Notes under the pieces: model-generated
Seen by the model: only the letters and a program-made list of their open reading frames with translations
Told to the model about the DNA's origin: nothing
The model's database searches: none
Program-made: the position numbers and the translations under genes
Assembly: GCA_023548195.1 (NCBI GenBank)
Contig: JAJHZJ010000756.1
Location: forward strand, 744,001-808,000
Reading direction: 5' to 3'
DNA length: 64,000 nt
Source: Bettongia penicillata ogilbyi
Taxonomy: Eukaryota > Chordata > Mammalia > Diprotodontia > Potoroidae
Part shown: positions 44,349 to 54,600 of the stretch, in pieces
Position numbering within the stretch: position 1 is the stretch's first letter
How the letters are laid out: every line of letters begins with the position of its first letter

Positions 44349-47272
44349 TTTCTTTCTTTTTTTTAATTTATTTATTTAATTTTTTAAATTCATTTTCAAA
44401 AAATTTTGGGTTCCAAATTTTTTTCCCCTTTTATCCCCTCCCCCCACCCCAATACCCCAAGCAATCTAATTTTCCCTATCTCCAATCTGCCCTCTCTTCT
44501 GTCATCCCTCCCTTCTCTTGTCTCCATCTTCTCTTTTCTCCTGTAAGGCCAGATGACTTTCTATTCCTCATTAACTGTATGTCTTCTTTTCTAGTAGCAA
44601 CACAAAACTAAACAGTTGTTCCTAAAACTTTTAGTTCCAAATTCTCCCCATCTCTCCCTCCCCACCCATTCCCTTTGGGAAGGCAGGCAATTCAATATGG
44701 GCCATATCTGTGTAGTTTTGCAAATGACTTCCCTGATAGTCGTGTTGTGTAAGACTAACTGAATTACCCTCCATCCTACCCTGCCCCTCATTGTTTCTCT
44801 TCTGTCTTTTGATCCTGTCCCTCCCCAAGTGTTGACTTCAAATTGCTCCCTCCTCCCTTTGCCCTCCCTTCCATCATCCCCCCCCCTTGCTTATCTCCTT
44901 CTTCCCCACTTTCCTATACTGTAAGATAGGTTTTCATACCAAAATGAGTGTGCATTTTATTCCTTGCTTTAGTCAAATGTGATGAGGGTAAACTTCTTGG
45001 CTTTTTTTTTATCTCAGCTCTCCTCTTTTTCCCTCCACTAAAAAGTCTCCTACTTGCCTCTTAAATGACATATAATTATCCCATTCTATTTCACCCTCTT
45101 TCTTCCCACTACATTTCTCTCTCAGCATTTACCTTAATTTTTTTTAAGATATGGTCCCATCCTATTCAATTCAATCTGTGCTCTCTGTCTCTGTATGTGT
45201 GTGCATGTGTGTATGTGTGTGTGAGTGCATGTGTGTACATGTGTGTGTGTGATCCCACCAACTACCCAGATACTGAAAAGTTTTAAGAGTTACAAATATT
45301 GTCTTTCCATGTGGGAATGTAAACAGTTCACTTCTGGTAAGTCCCTTAAGACTTCTCTTTGCTGTTTACTTTTTCATGCTTCTTCTCATTCCTGTGTTTG
45401 AAAGTCAAATTTTCTTTTTAGCTCTGGTCTTTTCATCAAGAATGCTTGAAAGTCCTCTGTTTCATTGAAAGACCATATTTTCCCCTAAAGTATTATACTC
45501 AGTTTTGCTGGGTAGGTGATTCTTGGTTTGAGTCCTAGTTCCTTTGACTTCTGGAATATCCTATTCCATGCCCTTCGATCCCTTAATGTAGAAGCTGCTA
45601 GATCTTCTGTTATCGTGATTGTATTTACACAATACTGGAATTGTTTCTTTCTAGCTGCTTGCAGTATTTTCTCCTTGACGTGGGAACTCTGGAATTTGGC
45701 CACAATGTTCCTAGGAGTTTCTCTTTTTGGATCTCTTCCAGGTGGTGATAGATGGATTCTTTCAATACTTATTTTGCCCTCTGGTTCTAGAATGTCAGGG
45801 CAGTTTTCCTTGATAATTTCTTGGAAGATGATGTCTAGGCTCTTTTTTTGATCATGACTTTCAGGTAGTCCCATAATTTTTAAATTGTCTCTCCTGGATC
45901 TATTTTCCAGGTCAGTTGTTTTTCCCTTGAGATATTTCACATTCTTTTCCATTTTTTCATTCTTTTGGTTTTGTTTGGTGATTTCTTCGTTTCTCGTAAA
46001 GTCATTAGACTCCATCTGTTCCATTCTAATTTTGAGAGAACTATTATCTTCAGTGAGCTTTTGAACCTCTTTTTCCATTTGGCTCATTCTGATTTTGAAA
46101 GCATTCTTCTCCTCATTGGCTTTTTGAACCTCTTTTGCCAATTGAGTGAGCCTATTTTTCAAGGTGTTATTTTCCTCAGCATTTTTTTGGTTCTCCTTTA
46201 CCAAGGTATTGACCCTTTTTTCATGCTTTTCTTGCATCTCTCTCTCTCATTTCTCTTCCCAGTTTTTCCTCCACCTGTCTAACTTGCTTTTCAAAATCCT
46301 TTTTGAGTTCTTCCAAGGCCTGAGCCCATCCGACATACCCCTGGGATGTCTGGGGTACTGCAGCTCCGCCCTCCACGTCTTTCCCTGATGGCAAGAATAT
46401 TTCCTCATCAGATCCAGAAGTCGGGATCATTTGCATGTGTTCGAAAAAACTCTCTATAGTCTCATTTTTCTTCCCTTTTCTAGGCATTTTCCCAGCCAGC
46501 TACTTGACTTCTGAGATTCCTGTCCACCCCCGCCTTGATCTGCCCAGCCAGTTCTTGGGGTCTGAGGTTCAAATGGGCTTTCCGCAACAAGCTTTAGTTC
46601 AGGTGCTGGGGTGGGGGCAGGGCCGCCTCCCAGGCTCAGCTCCCTCAGGGGCTTTATGCAGAGACTTTCAGGAACGGAGTGGGTGGGGGTGTACGGGGGC
46701 CCCACCTCCCAGGCTCAGTTCCCTCAGGGGCTTTATGCAGAGGCCTTCAGTAATGGGGTAGGGCAGGGCCGTCTCCCAGGCTCAGCTCCCTCAGGTTGTT
46801 TATGTAGAGACTTTCAGTAATGAAGATACTGCCTGCTGCTGTGGGAGTCCTGGGCCACTGGCCGCCACAGCTGCTGCCGCCGCCGCCCCCACCTCTGCCG
46901 CCCCGCCTCTGCCTCAGACACCTCCTGCCCCTGCCTCTACTGCGGCCGCTTCCTCCAGAGGGGGCCCGAGACATGGAGACACTCCGTTCCCCCTCTTGGC
47001 CAGCCAGCCGTCTCTCTCACTGACCTGTAGCTTCTGTGGGCAGAGGGACTTTCCCGGCTGCCGGAGCTTCTGTCCCAAGCCTGCTTGGATCAGCTTCTCT
47101 GGGGCCGCGGCCAGGGCAGAGCTGGGATGGGGTCCGCTTTCCGGGGCGCAACGGACTCTGTGGATGGCTCTCCAGGGCTCACTGGAATGGAAATCTCTTC
47201 CCCTATGTTTATGCACCCCCTGCAGTGATTCAGAATTTTTGGGGATCTCTTTTTACCTTAATTCTATGGGTT
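44349..47272 (-). mobile_element. HAL1-11, nearly full length
   Basis: Short direct repeats gaactttc lie at 44341-44348 and 47273-47280. On the minus strand the 5' UTR runs from 47272 to 46488, ORF1 from 46487 to 45386, and the 3' UTR to an A-run at 44350-44364. The first bases are AACCCATAG, about 55 bp inside the full-length 5' end of HAL1-10. That is within two bases of the point where HAL1-12 joins Tigger sequence. The 5' UTR is very GC-rich between 46830 and 47160. Confidence 0.9.
45386..46487 (-). pseudogene. HAL1-11 ORF1, one frameshift and one nonsense change
   Basis: ATG at 46487, MPRKGKKNETIESFFEHMQM, read to 46221, where an extra GA (+2) gives RERDARKA then stop. The frame resumes at 46237 and is open to 45485 for 250 codons through the coiled coil, RNA-recognition domain (NLKIMGLPESHDQKKSLDI) and most of the C-terminal domain. 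It stops at TAG where other copies read CAG (Gln, in SIILQGK). The rest of the domain follows to 45386. Two changes away from open, so recently active. Confidence 0.9.
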
Positions 47273-47321
47273 GAACTTTCATTTCACTTATATTACTTTT
47301 GACTTTTAAGAAAACATTTGC

Positions 47322-48318
47322 CCCAATTGATAAATGTCAAAGGACATGAACAGGCAATTTTCAGGGGAAGAAATCAAAGATATCTATAATCATATGAAAA
47401 AGTGCTCTAAATCACTATTGATTAGAGAGATGCAAATCAAAACAACTCTGAGGTACCACATCACACCTATAAGATTGGCAAACATGACAGAACAAGAAAA
47501 TGATAAATGCTGGAGAGGATGTGGGAGAGTTGGAACACTAATTCATTGTTGGTGGAGCTGTGAGATCATCCAACCCTTCTGGAGAACGCTTTGGAACTAT
47601 GCCCTGTGCATACCCTTTGACCCAGAAATATTGCTACTAGGACTGTATCCCCAAGAGATTATAAAAATGGGAAAGGGTCCCACGTGTACAAAAATATTAA
47701 TAGCAGCACTCTTTGTGGTAGTCAAAAATTGGAAGTCAAAGGGATGCCCATCAATTGGGGAATGGCTGAATAAATTATGGTATATGAATGTAATGGAGTA
47801 CTATTGTGCCATAAGAAATGATGAACAAAGAGACTTCAGGAAGTCCTGGAAGGACTTATATGACCTGATGCTGAGCAAAAGGAGCAGAACCAGGAGAACT
47901 TTGTGCACAGCAATGACCACAGTGTGCAAGAGTTTTTTTCTGGTAGACTTGGAACTTTGTAATAACACAAGAACTTACTGAGAAAAAAAAAAATCCCAAT
48001 GTCGGTCTTCTAAAGCAAAATGCCTTCCACACTCAGAGAAAGAAATATGGAAGCCATTCGCAGAATGTAGCAGTTCATGTTCGTGTGCGGGTGGGTTTCA
48101 GTGTATTATGTTTTGATTTGTTATATTTCTTCCATTTATTTTAGTTCGACTACATAGCATGACTATAGTGAAAATGTGCTCAATAGGAAAGTATATGTAG
48201 AACCTATACAGAATTGTATGCTGTCACGGGGAGGGAGGAGGGTAGTGGGGGAAGGGTGCAGGGTGATAAAATCTTAAGTTTAAGGAAATGATTTTAAAAC
48301 ATTAAAAAAATAAAAAAT
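47322..48318 (+). mobile_element. Young 5'-truncated L1 (ORF2 C-terminus and 3' UTR)
   Basis: The 11-bp TSD aaaacatttgc lies at 47311-47321 and 48319-48329. About 1 kb long, it ends in an A-rich tail after a purine-rich 3' UTR (gtcacggggagggaggaggg near 48223). It is the least decayed ORF2-containing L1 in the window. The 3' UTR differs from the older L1 copies. Confidence 0.92.
47334..47981 (+). pseudogene. L1 ORF2 C-terminal fragment, open for 215 codons
   Basis: The last ~215 codons of ORF2 from a 5'-truncated insertion. Contains DKCWRGCGRVGTLIHCWWSC, an intact CX3CX7HX4C motif like that needed for RNA binding and retrotransposition in human ORF2p. It is followed by the conserved PSIGEWLNKLWYMNVMEYYC stretch and a stop. 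No endonuclease or reverse transcriptase is present, so it cannot act alone. It is truncated at insertion rather than decayed. Confidence 0.88.
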
Positions 48319-48390
48319 AAAACATTTGCTTTGTTTCTTCTAAGAATCACAGTTAACCTTGTAGCCAAACTGTGTCTTAATCAAATGAGG

Positions 48391-48945
48391 CCAATTAATT
48401 AAAAGGAACCTATTAACCAAGATACATTAAGTAATCTGATTTCTAATTGAAGGAAAGATTAGGGACTTCCAATTTTGGAGGGGGAGAATTAACAGGGACA
48501 ATTTCCTGATATTATAAAAGGAGATATCTCACTCCCCCAAGCGTCTGTATATTATCAAAGGAATATGGAAACAATAACTGATTGATCAGTATAGGTCCAG
48601 TTTTCAGATAAGATATATGGGTATGTTGAGATGTATAATTGTGAAAAAAATCATTGCATCAATTTTTGGATCTGGCCAGCATAATCTAGGTCTTTATTTA
48701 AGCACCACTAAGCAGAAGGGAGGAGCTGCCATGCAGGGCGGGGTTCAAATAATGCAATCAGGTTTTTTTTTCTAATTTCCATAAATGAATAAACTTTTCT
48801 CACAAGACAGAATTTAAACTAGACCTGTAACTGAATAGAAAGAGAACTGAACTAGCTCTGGAACTGAATCACAAGTTGGAGTCAGAGGGATTCAGATAAT
48901 TAACCATTTGCTGTCTTAATCCCCTCAATTTCCTCAATTCTCCCT
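48391..48945 (+). repeat. LTR-like interspersed repeat, family C copy 1
   Basis: Shares about 560 bp in the same order with 60592-61160: tgaggccaattaattaaaag, gtctgtatattatcaaagga, gtccagttttcagataaga, ggatctggccagcataatct, gaataaacttttctcacaag and ttaaccatttgctgtc. It has AATAAA about three quarters along and TGAGG/CCTCA-like ends, as an LTR would. Clear TSDs were not found. Family not recognised. Confidence 0.65.
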
Positions 48946-49440
48946 TTTGATATTTGGAGGGGGTGGGCAGAATTACATAAAGTAGATTAAAGGTCAAACT
49001 ACTTAGAGGACTCACCATTGATTAATTTTGAGAAGGGAGTTTTATCAAGAAAATTAAACATAAACAAAAACACTGAGAAACAAAACTCCAAAGTAATACA
49101 ATAACAATAATTCATATTAACTAATATAAAGTCTCCTTTTTACCTAATAACCCATTGGCAATGTCCATTTAATTAGCACATCTTGAGTCCCAGATGTCCT
49201 ACGTAATCATCTGGTTCTTGAATTTCTTTTCTTGGACATTTTGAAATTGGCTTCATTTGTCAGGACAACACTAAAGGGGTTCTGCTTCTCTGTTTCCAAA
49301 TAACTTGGAGAGATTCCGAGATAATTCTGTTAAAACCTGCCAGTAACAAGACTTAATCCAATTTAGTACAATCTCTTAAATTAGGTTTCCAAAAATTAAA
49401 CTTAAGAGAATTAAAATTTCCATTTCTTTTTTTACCTAAA
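48946..49440. other. Unassigned AT-rich stretch
   Basis: No gene or repeat family recognised between the family C repeat and HAL1-12. Confidence 0.45.
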
Positions 49441-50528
49441 CTGTATATCTGTTTTTATGCTTTATTTATTTATTTGTTTGTTTGTTTGTTTATTTAACTT
49501 TTTACATTCATTGTCACAAAATTTTAGGTTCCAAATTTTCTCCCCTTTTATCCCCTCCCCCCACACCAATACACCCAGCAATCTGATTTTCCCTATCTCC
49601 AATCTGCCCTCTCTTCTGTCATCCCTCCCTTCTCTTGTCCCCATCTTCTCTTTTGTCCTGTAGGGCCAGATGACTTTCTATTCCTCATTAACTGTATGTC
49701 TTCTTTCCTAGTAGCAACAACAATACTAAACAGTTATTCCTAAAACTTGAGTTTCAAATTCTCCCCATCCCTCCCTCCCCACCCATTCCCTTTGGGAAGG
49801 CAGGCAATTCCATATAGGCCATATCTGTGTAGTTTTGCAAATGACTTACATAATAGTCGTGTTGTGTAAGACTAACTGAATTACCCTCCATCCTATCCTG
49901 CCCCTCATTGTTTCTATTCTGTCTTTTGATCCTGTCCCTCCCTGAGTGTTGACTTCAAATTGCTCCCTCCTCCCATTGCCCTCCCTTCCATGATCCTCCC
50001 TGCCTTGCTTATCTCCTTCTCCCCCACTTTCCTGTACTGTAAGATAGGTTTTCATACCAAAATGAGTGTGCATTTTATTCCTTCCTTTAGTCAAATGTGA
50101 TGAGGGTAAACTTCTCGTTTTTTTTTCCCTCAGCTCTCCTCTTTTTCCCTCCACTAAAAAGTCTCCTGTTTGCCTCTTAAATGACATATAATTTACCCCA
50201 TTCCAATTCACCCCCTGTCCTCCCCCTACCTTTCTCTCTCACCATTTACCTTAATTTCTTTTAAGATATGGTCCCATCCTATTCAATTCACTCTGTGCTC
50301 TCTGTCTCTGTATGTGCGTGCATGTGTGTATGTGTGTGTGCGTGCACATGTGTACATGTGTGTGTGTGTGTGTGTGTGTGTATGAGTGTGTGTGATCCCA
50401 CCAACTACCCAGATACTGAAAAGTTTTAAGAGTTACAAATATTGTCTTTCCATGTAGGAATGTAAACAGTTCACTTATGGTAAGTCCCTTATGACTTCGC
50501 TTTGCTGTTTACTTTTTCATGCTTCTTC

Positions 50529-51299
50529 TCATTCTTGTGCTTGAAAGTCAAATTTTCTTTTCAGCTCTGGTCTTTTCATCAAGAATGCTTGAAAGTCCTC
50601 TGTTTCATTGAAAGACCATATATTCCCCTGAAGTATTATACTCAGTTTTTTTGGGTAGGTGATTCTTGGTTTGAGTCCTAGTTCCTTTGACTTCTGGAAT
50701 ATCCTATTCCATACCCGTCGATCCCTTAATGTAGAAGCTGCTAGATCTTGAGTTATCCTGATTTTATTTCCACAATACTGGAATTGTTTCTTTCTAGCTA
50801 CTTGCAAGATTTTCTCCTTGACCTGGGAGTTCTGGAATTTGGCCACAATGTTCCTAGGAGTTTCTCTTTTTGGATCTCTTTCAGGTGGTGATTATGGATT
50901 CTTTCAATACTTATTTTGCCCTCTGGTTGTAGAATGTCAGGGCAGTTTTCCACGATAATTTCATGGAAGATGATGTCTAGGCTCTTGTTTTGATCATGAC
51001 TTTCATGTAGTCCCATAATTTTTAAATTGTCTCTCCTGCTTTTCTTGCACCTCTCTCATTTCTCTCCCCAGTTTTTCCTCGACCTGTCTAACTTGCTTTT
51101 CAAAATCTTTTTTGAGCTCTTCCAAGGACTGAGCCCACCTGACATCTCCCTGGGATGTCTGGGGTACCGAGGTCCCGCCCTCCACATCGTTCCCTGATGG
51201 CAAGAATATTTCCTCGTCGTCATATCCGAATGGTGGGAACATTTGCACCTGCTCAAAAAAGCTCTCTATAGTCTTACTTTTCTTCCCTTTTCTGGGTAT
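50529..51299 (-). pseudogene. HAL1-12 ORF1, start lost and coiled coil deleted
   Basis: The start codon reads ATA (51299-51297). The N-terminus follows the FFEQMQM type (51248-51160). Most of the coiled coil is missing: the sequence jumps from REMREVQEKQE to the RNA-recognition domain (QFKNYGTT in the same frame; NLKIMGLHESHDQNKSLDI in the shifted frame) at about 51038. The C-terminal domain is open at 50846-50529 (AKFQNSQVKEKILQVARKKQ to FLMKRPELKRKFDFQAQE). Without the coiled coil no trimer could form. Confidence 0.88.
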
Positions 51300-51472
51300 T
51301 TTTGCAGCCAGTTACTTGACTTCTGAGATTCCTCTCCACCTCTGCCTGTATGACGGACCCTGGGGACAGCTATCCAGGGCTCTCTGGAACGGAAATATCT
51401 CCCACTGTTTTTCTACACTCCCTGCAGTGATCCTGAACTTCTGGGGAGCTCTTCTTACATTAAATCCATGGG

Positions 51473-51588
51473 CTTTATTAAAAATACTCTGTTGCTAGAA
51501 AAAATGCTATCATCTTAGTCTTCAGTGATTCATTATCTTTTTTGCTGGTGGAGAGCCTTGTCTCAATATTGTTGGCTGTTGATCAAGC
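51473..51588 (-). mobile_element. Tigger (Tc1/mariner-type) fragment
   Basis: Reverse complement reads gatcaacagccaacaatatt, gagacaaggctctccacc, agcaaaaaagataatg, atgatagcatttttt and agagtatttttaataaag. This is the 3' part of the Tigger1-type consensus as I remember it. The family consensus continues with GTATGTAC exactly where this copy stops. Confidence 0.75.
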
Positions 51589-51631
51589 CTGTATATCTGT
51601 TTTAACAATCCTTCAAAAATCCATGAGAATA

Positions 51632-53902
51632 GGCTCCTGCCGCGGATAGCCCTGAGACTGGGAAGCAGCATTTGAATCTCAGACCCCAAGCACTAGCTGG
51701 GCAGATCTAGGCAGGGGTGGAGAGGAATCTCAGAAGTCAAGAAACTGGCTTGGAAAATGCCCAGAAAAAGGAAGCAAAATAAGACCATAGAGAGCTACTT
51801 TCTTGGGGAAGAGATGTTCCTTCCCCCCTTCATTTCTAATGACGAAGTACAATGCCTGCCCTCTGAGAAAGACATGGAGGTCGGGGCCTCTCTATCCCAG
51901 ACATCCGAGGTGGATGTCTGGTGGACTCAGGCCATGGAAGAGCTCAAAAAGGATTTTGAAAAGCAAGTTAGACAGGTGGAGGAAAAACTGGGAAGAGAAA
52001 TGAGAGAGATGCAAGAAAAGCATGAAAAACCGGTCAATACCTTGGTAAAGGAGACCCAAAAAAATACTGAAGAAAATAACACCTTGAAAAATAGGCTCAC
52101 TCAATTGGCAAAAGAGGTTCCAAAAGCCAATGAGGAGACGAATGCCTTCAAAAGCAGAATTAGCCAAATGGAAAAAGAGGTTCAAAGGCTCACTGAAGAA
52201 AATAGTTCTCTCAAATTTAGAATGGAACAGATGAAGGCTAATGATTTTATGAGAAACCAAGAAATCATAAAACAGAACCAAAAGAATGAAAAAATGGAAG
52301 AGAATGTGAAATATCTCATTGGAAAAACAACTGACCTGGAAAATAGATCCAGGAGAGACAATTTAAAAATTATGGGACTACCTGAAAGCCATGATCAAAA
52401 AAAGAGCCTAGATATCATCTTTCATGAAATTATCAAGGAAAACTACCCTGAGATTCTAGAACCAGAGGGCAAAATAAGTATTGAAGGAATCCATCGATCA
52501 CCACCTGAAAGAGATCCAAAAAGAGAAACTCCTAGGAACATTGTGGCCAAATTCCAGAGTTCCCAGGTCAAGGAGAAAATACTGCAAGCAGCTAGAAAGA
52601 AACAATTCCAGTATTGTGTAAATACAATCACGATAACAGAAGATCTAGCAGCTTCTACATTAAGGGATCAAAGGGCGTGGAATAGGATATTCCAGAAGTC
52701 AAAGGAACTAGGACTCAAACCAAGAATCACCTACCCAGCAAAACTGAGTATAATACTTCAGGGGAAAATATGGTCTTTCAATGAAACAGAGGACTTTCAA
52801 GCATTCTTGATGAAAAGACCAGAGCAGAAAAGAAAATTTGACTTTCAAACACAAGAATGAGAAGAAGCATGAAATAGTAAACAGCAAAGTGAAGTCATAA
52901 GGGACTTACCAAAGGTGAACTCTTTACATTCCTACATGGAAAGACAATATTTGTAACTCTTAAAACTTTTCAGTATCTGGGTAGTTGGTGGGATCACACA
53001 CACTCATACACACACACATACACACACACATGTACACGTGTGCACACACACATATGCACACACATACAGAGACAGAGAGCACAGAGTGAATTGAATAGGA
53101 TGGGACCATATCTTAAAAGAAAATAAGGTAAATGGTGAGAGAGGAATGTAGTGGGAGGAGAGAGGGTGAAATGGAATGGGCTAAATTATATCTCATTCAA
53201 GAGGCAAGCAGGAGACTTTTTTGTGGCGGGAAAAAGAGGAGAGCTGAGAAAAAAACATGAAGTTTACCCTCATCACATTCGACTAAAGGAAGGAGTAAAA
53301 TACACACTCCTTCTGGTATGAAAAACCTATCTTACAGTACAGAAAAATGGGGAAGAAGGAGATAAGCAGGGAGGGAGGGATGATGGAAGGGAGGGCAGTG
53401 GGAGAATGGAGCAATTTGAGGTCAACACTCTTGGGGAGGGACAGGATCAAAAGACAGACCAGAAACAATCAGGGGCATAATAGGATGGAGGGAAATACCG
53501 TTAGTCTTATACAACACGACTGTTATTGAAGTCATTTGCAAAACTACACAGATTGCCCTATATTGAATTGCCTGCCTTCCCAAAGGGAATGAGTGGGGAG
53601 GGAGGGATGGGGAGAATTTGGAACTCAAAGTTTTAGGAACAACTGTTGAGTATTGTTGTTGCTACTAGGAAATAAGAAATACAGTTAATCTGGAATAGAA
53701 CATCATCTGGCCCTACAGGAGAAAAGAGAAGATGGGGACAAGAGAAGGGTGGGATGATAGAAGAGAGGGCAGATTGGTGATAGGGAAAATTAGAATGCTT
53801 GGTGTATTGGGGTGCGGGGAGGGGATAAATGGGGAGAAAAATTGGGAAGCCAAAATTTTGTGAAAATGAATGTAGAAAGTTAAATAAATAAATAAATTTT
53901 AA
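51632..53902 (+). mobile_element. HAL1-13, 5'-truncated with intact ORF1
   Basis: A 17-bp TSD (aaaaatccatgagaata at 51615-51631; one mismatch at 53903-53919) flanks it. The 5' UTR is cut to about 125 bp. ORF1 is complete, and the 3' UTR has the CA tract, polypurine blocks and both GGAAC-type modules, ending in a TAAATAAATAAA tail. It inserted just 12 bp beyond the TSD of HAL1-12. Confidence 0.93.
51757..52860 (+). CDS. HAL1 ORF1 protein, complete (367 aa)
   Basis: Same domain order as the 366-aa ORF1 at 26118-27218: basic start, variable N-terminal part, coiled coil (about 56-198), RNA-recognition domain from NLKIMGLPESHDQKKSLDI, and C-terminal domain ending FLMKRPEQKRKFDFQTQE. The N-terminal 45 residues are of the other type (MPRKRKQNKTIESYFLGEEM). 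From residue 60 on it is nearly the same protein. It shares CVNTITITEDL with HAL1-11, not the CGNTIRITQDL of HAL1-7. The 5' UTR is truncated, so this copy probably lacks its own promoter and is unlikely to be expressed unless read from flanking DNA. Confidence 0.9.
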   Translation: MPRKRKQNKTIESYFLGEEMFLPPFISNDEVQCLPSEKDMEVGASLSQTSEVDVWWTQAMEELKKDFEKQVRQVEEKLGREMREMQEKHEKPVNTLVKETQKNTEENNTLKNRLTQLAKEVPKANEETNAFKSRISQMEKEVQRLTEENSSLKFRMEQMKANDFMRNQEIIKQNQKNEKMEENVKYLIGKTTDLENRSRRDNLKIMGLPESHDQKKSLDIIFHEIIKENYPEILEPEGKISIEGIHRSPPERDPKRETPRNIVAKFQSSQVKEKILQAARKKQFQYCVNTITITEDLAASTLRDQRAWNRIFQKSKELGLKPRITYPAKLSIILQGKIWSFNETEDFQAFLMKRPEQKRKFDFQTQE

Positions 53903-53919
53903 AAAAATCCATGGGAATA

Positions 53920-54340
53920 TAACTTTACAATGAATTCTTCTGTCTTTAAATCAGTAAAATACTTTTAAAATGGGGATATAATTTCACTTTCTTTACAATT
54001 GTTAATACAATTTTACATGTAAAATCCTTAATCCAATTTTGAAAACTGATTACTAAAATATAAAATTCAGAATTTTCATAGTAGACACATTTCGAAGCCA
54101 GTCATATTCATATGTACATAGTTTTTAGAGAAAACAGTGTAATCCTTTTGCTTTCTCAAAATCTACTTACTATTCCACTTAATTGGAAAACTTTTACATC
54201 ACATCTTTCTCTTATTATTTTGCCTAATTTGCCTTTGAGGAGGATATCATCTCTCTACTGTAATTTGATCACAAATACAGATTAAAATGGTAAGACTTTT
54301 TATATTTGCATCCTATTAATATTTAGTATTTTACTTATTA
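53920..54340. other. AT-rich intervening DNA
   Basis: No gene or repeat recognised. Confidence 0.5.
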
Positions 54341-54600
54341 TAGACAGACAGGTCGCACAGTGGATAGAATGCTGAGTGTGAATTGAAGAAGACTCAACTT
54401 CCTTAGTTCAAATCTGGCCTCAAATACTTACTAGTTGTGTGAGCCTGTGCAAGTCACTTCATCCTGTTTGCCTCAGTTTCTCAACTGTAAAATGAACTGG
54501 AGGAGGAAATGGCAAACCACTTCTGTATCTCTGCCAAGAAAACCCCAAATGAGGTCATGAAGCATCATACATGGGTGAAACAACTTAATAACAACAAAAT
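54341..54600 (+). mobile_element. MAR1-type marsupial SINE
   Basis: tRNA-derived head (cgcacagtggatagaatg; B-box-like gttcaaatc at 54406-54414), then acttactagttgtgtgagc, aagtcacttcatcctgtttg and cctcagtttctc. The marsupial-specific tail follows: ggaggaggaaatggcaaacc, tgccaagaaaaccccaaatg and an AACAACAA end. This is the strongest single marsupial marker in the window. Confidence 0.9.

Larger units (their letters stand above)
49456..51588 (-). mobile_element. HAL1-12, chimeric with Tigger sequence at its 5' end
   Basis: The 15-bp direct repeat ctgtatatctgtttt lies at 49441-49455 and 51589-51603 and encloses both the HAL1 body (49456-51472) and a Tigger-like DNA-transposon piece (51473-51588), so both were inserted together. 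On the minus strand the order is Tigger, HAL1 5' UTR (shortened by an internal deletion), ORF1 (with an internal deletion), 3' UTR and a TTTG/TTTA-rich tail. The junction at 51472/51473 sits at a potential splice acceptor and donor pair. Confidence 0.88.

Noticed and set aside
51757..52860. A host gene encoding a coiled-coil RNA-binding protein
   Set aside because: The frame sits inside a TSD-flanked HAL1 insertion and has near-identical relatives throughout the window, so it is transposon ORF1 and not a domesticated gene on present evidence.
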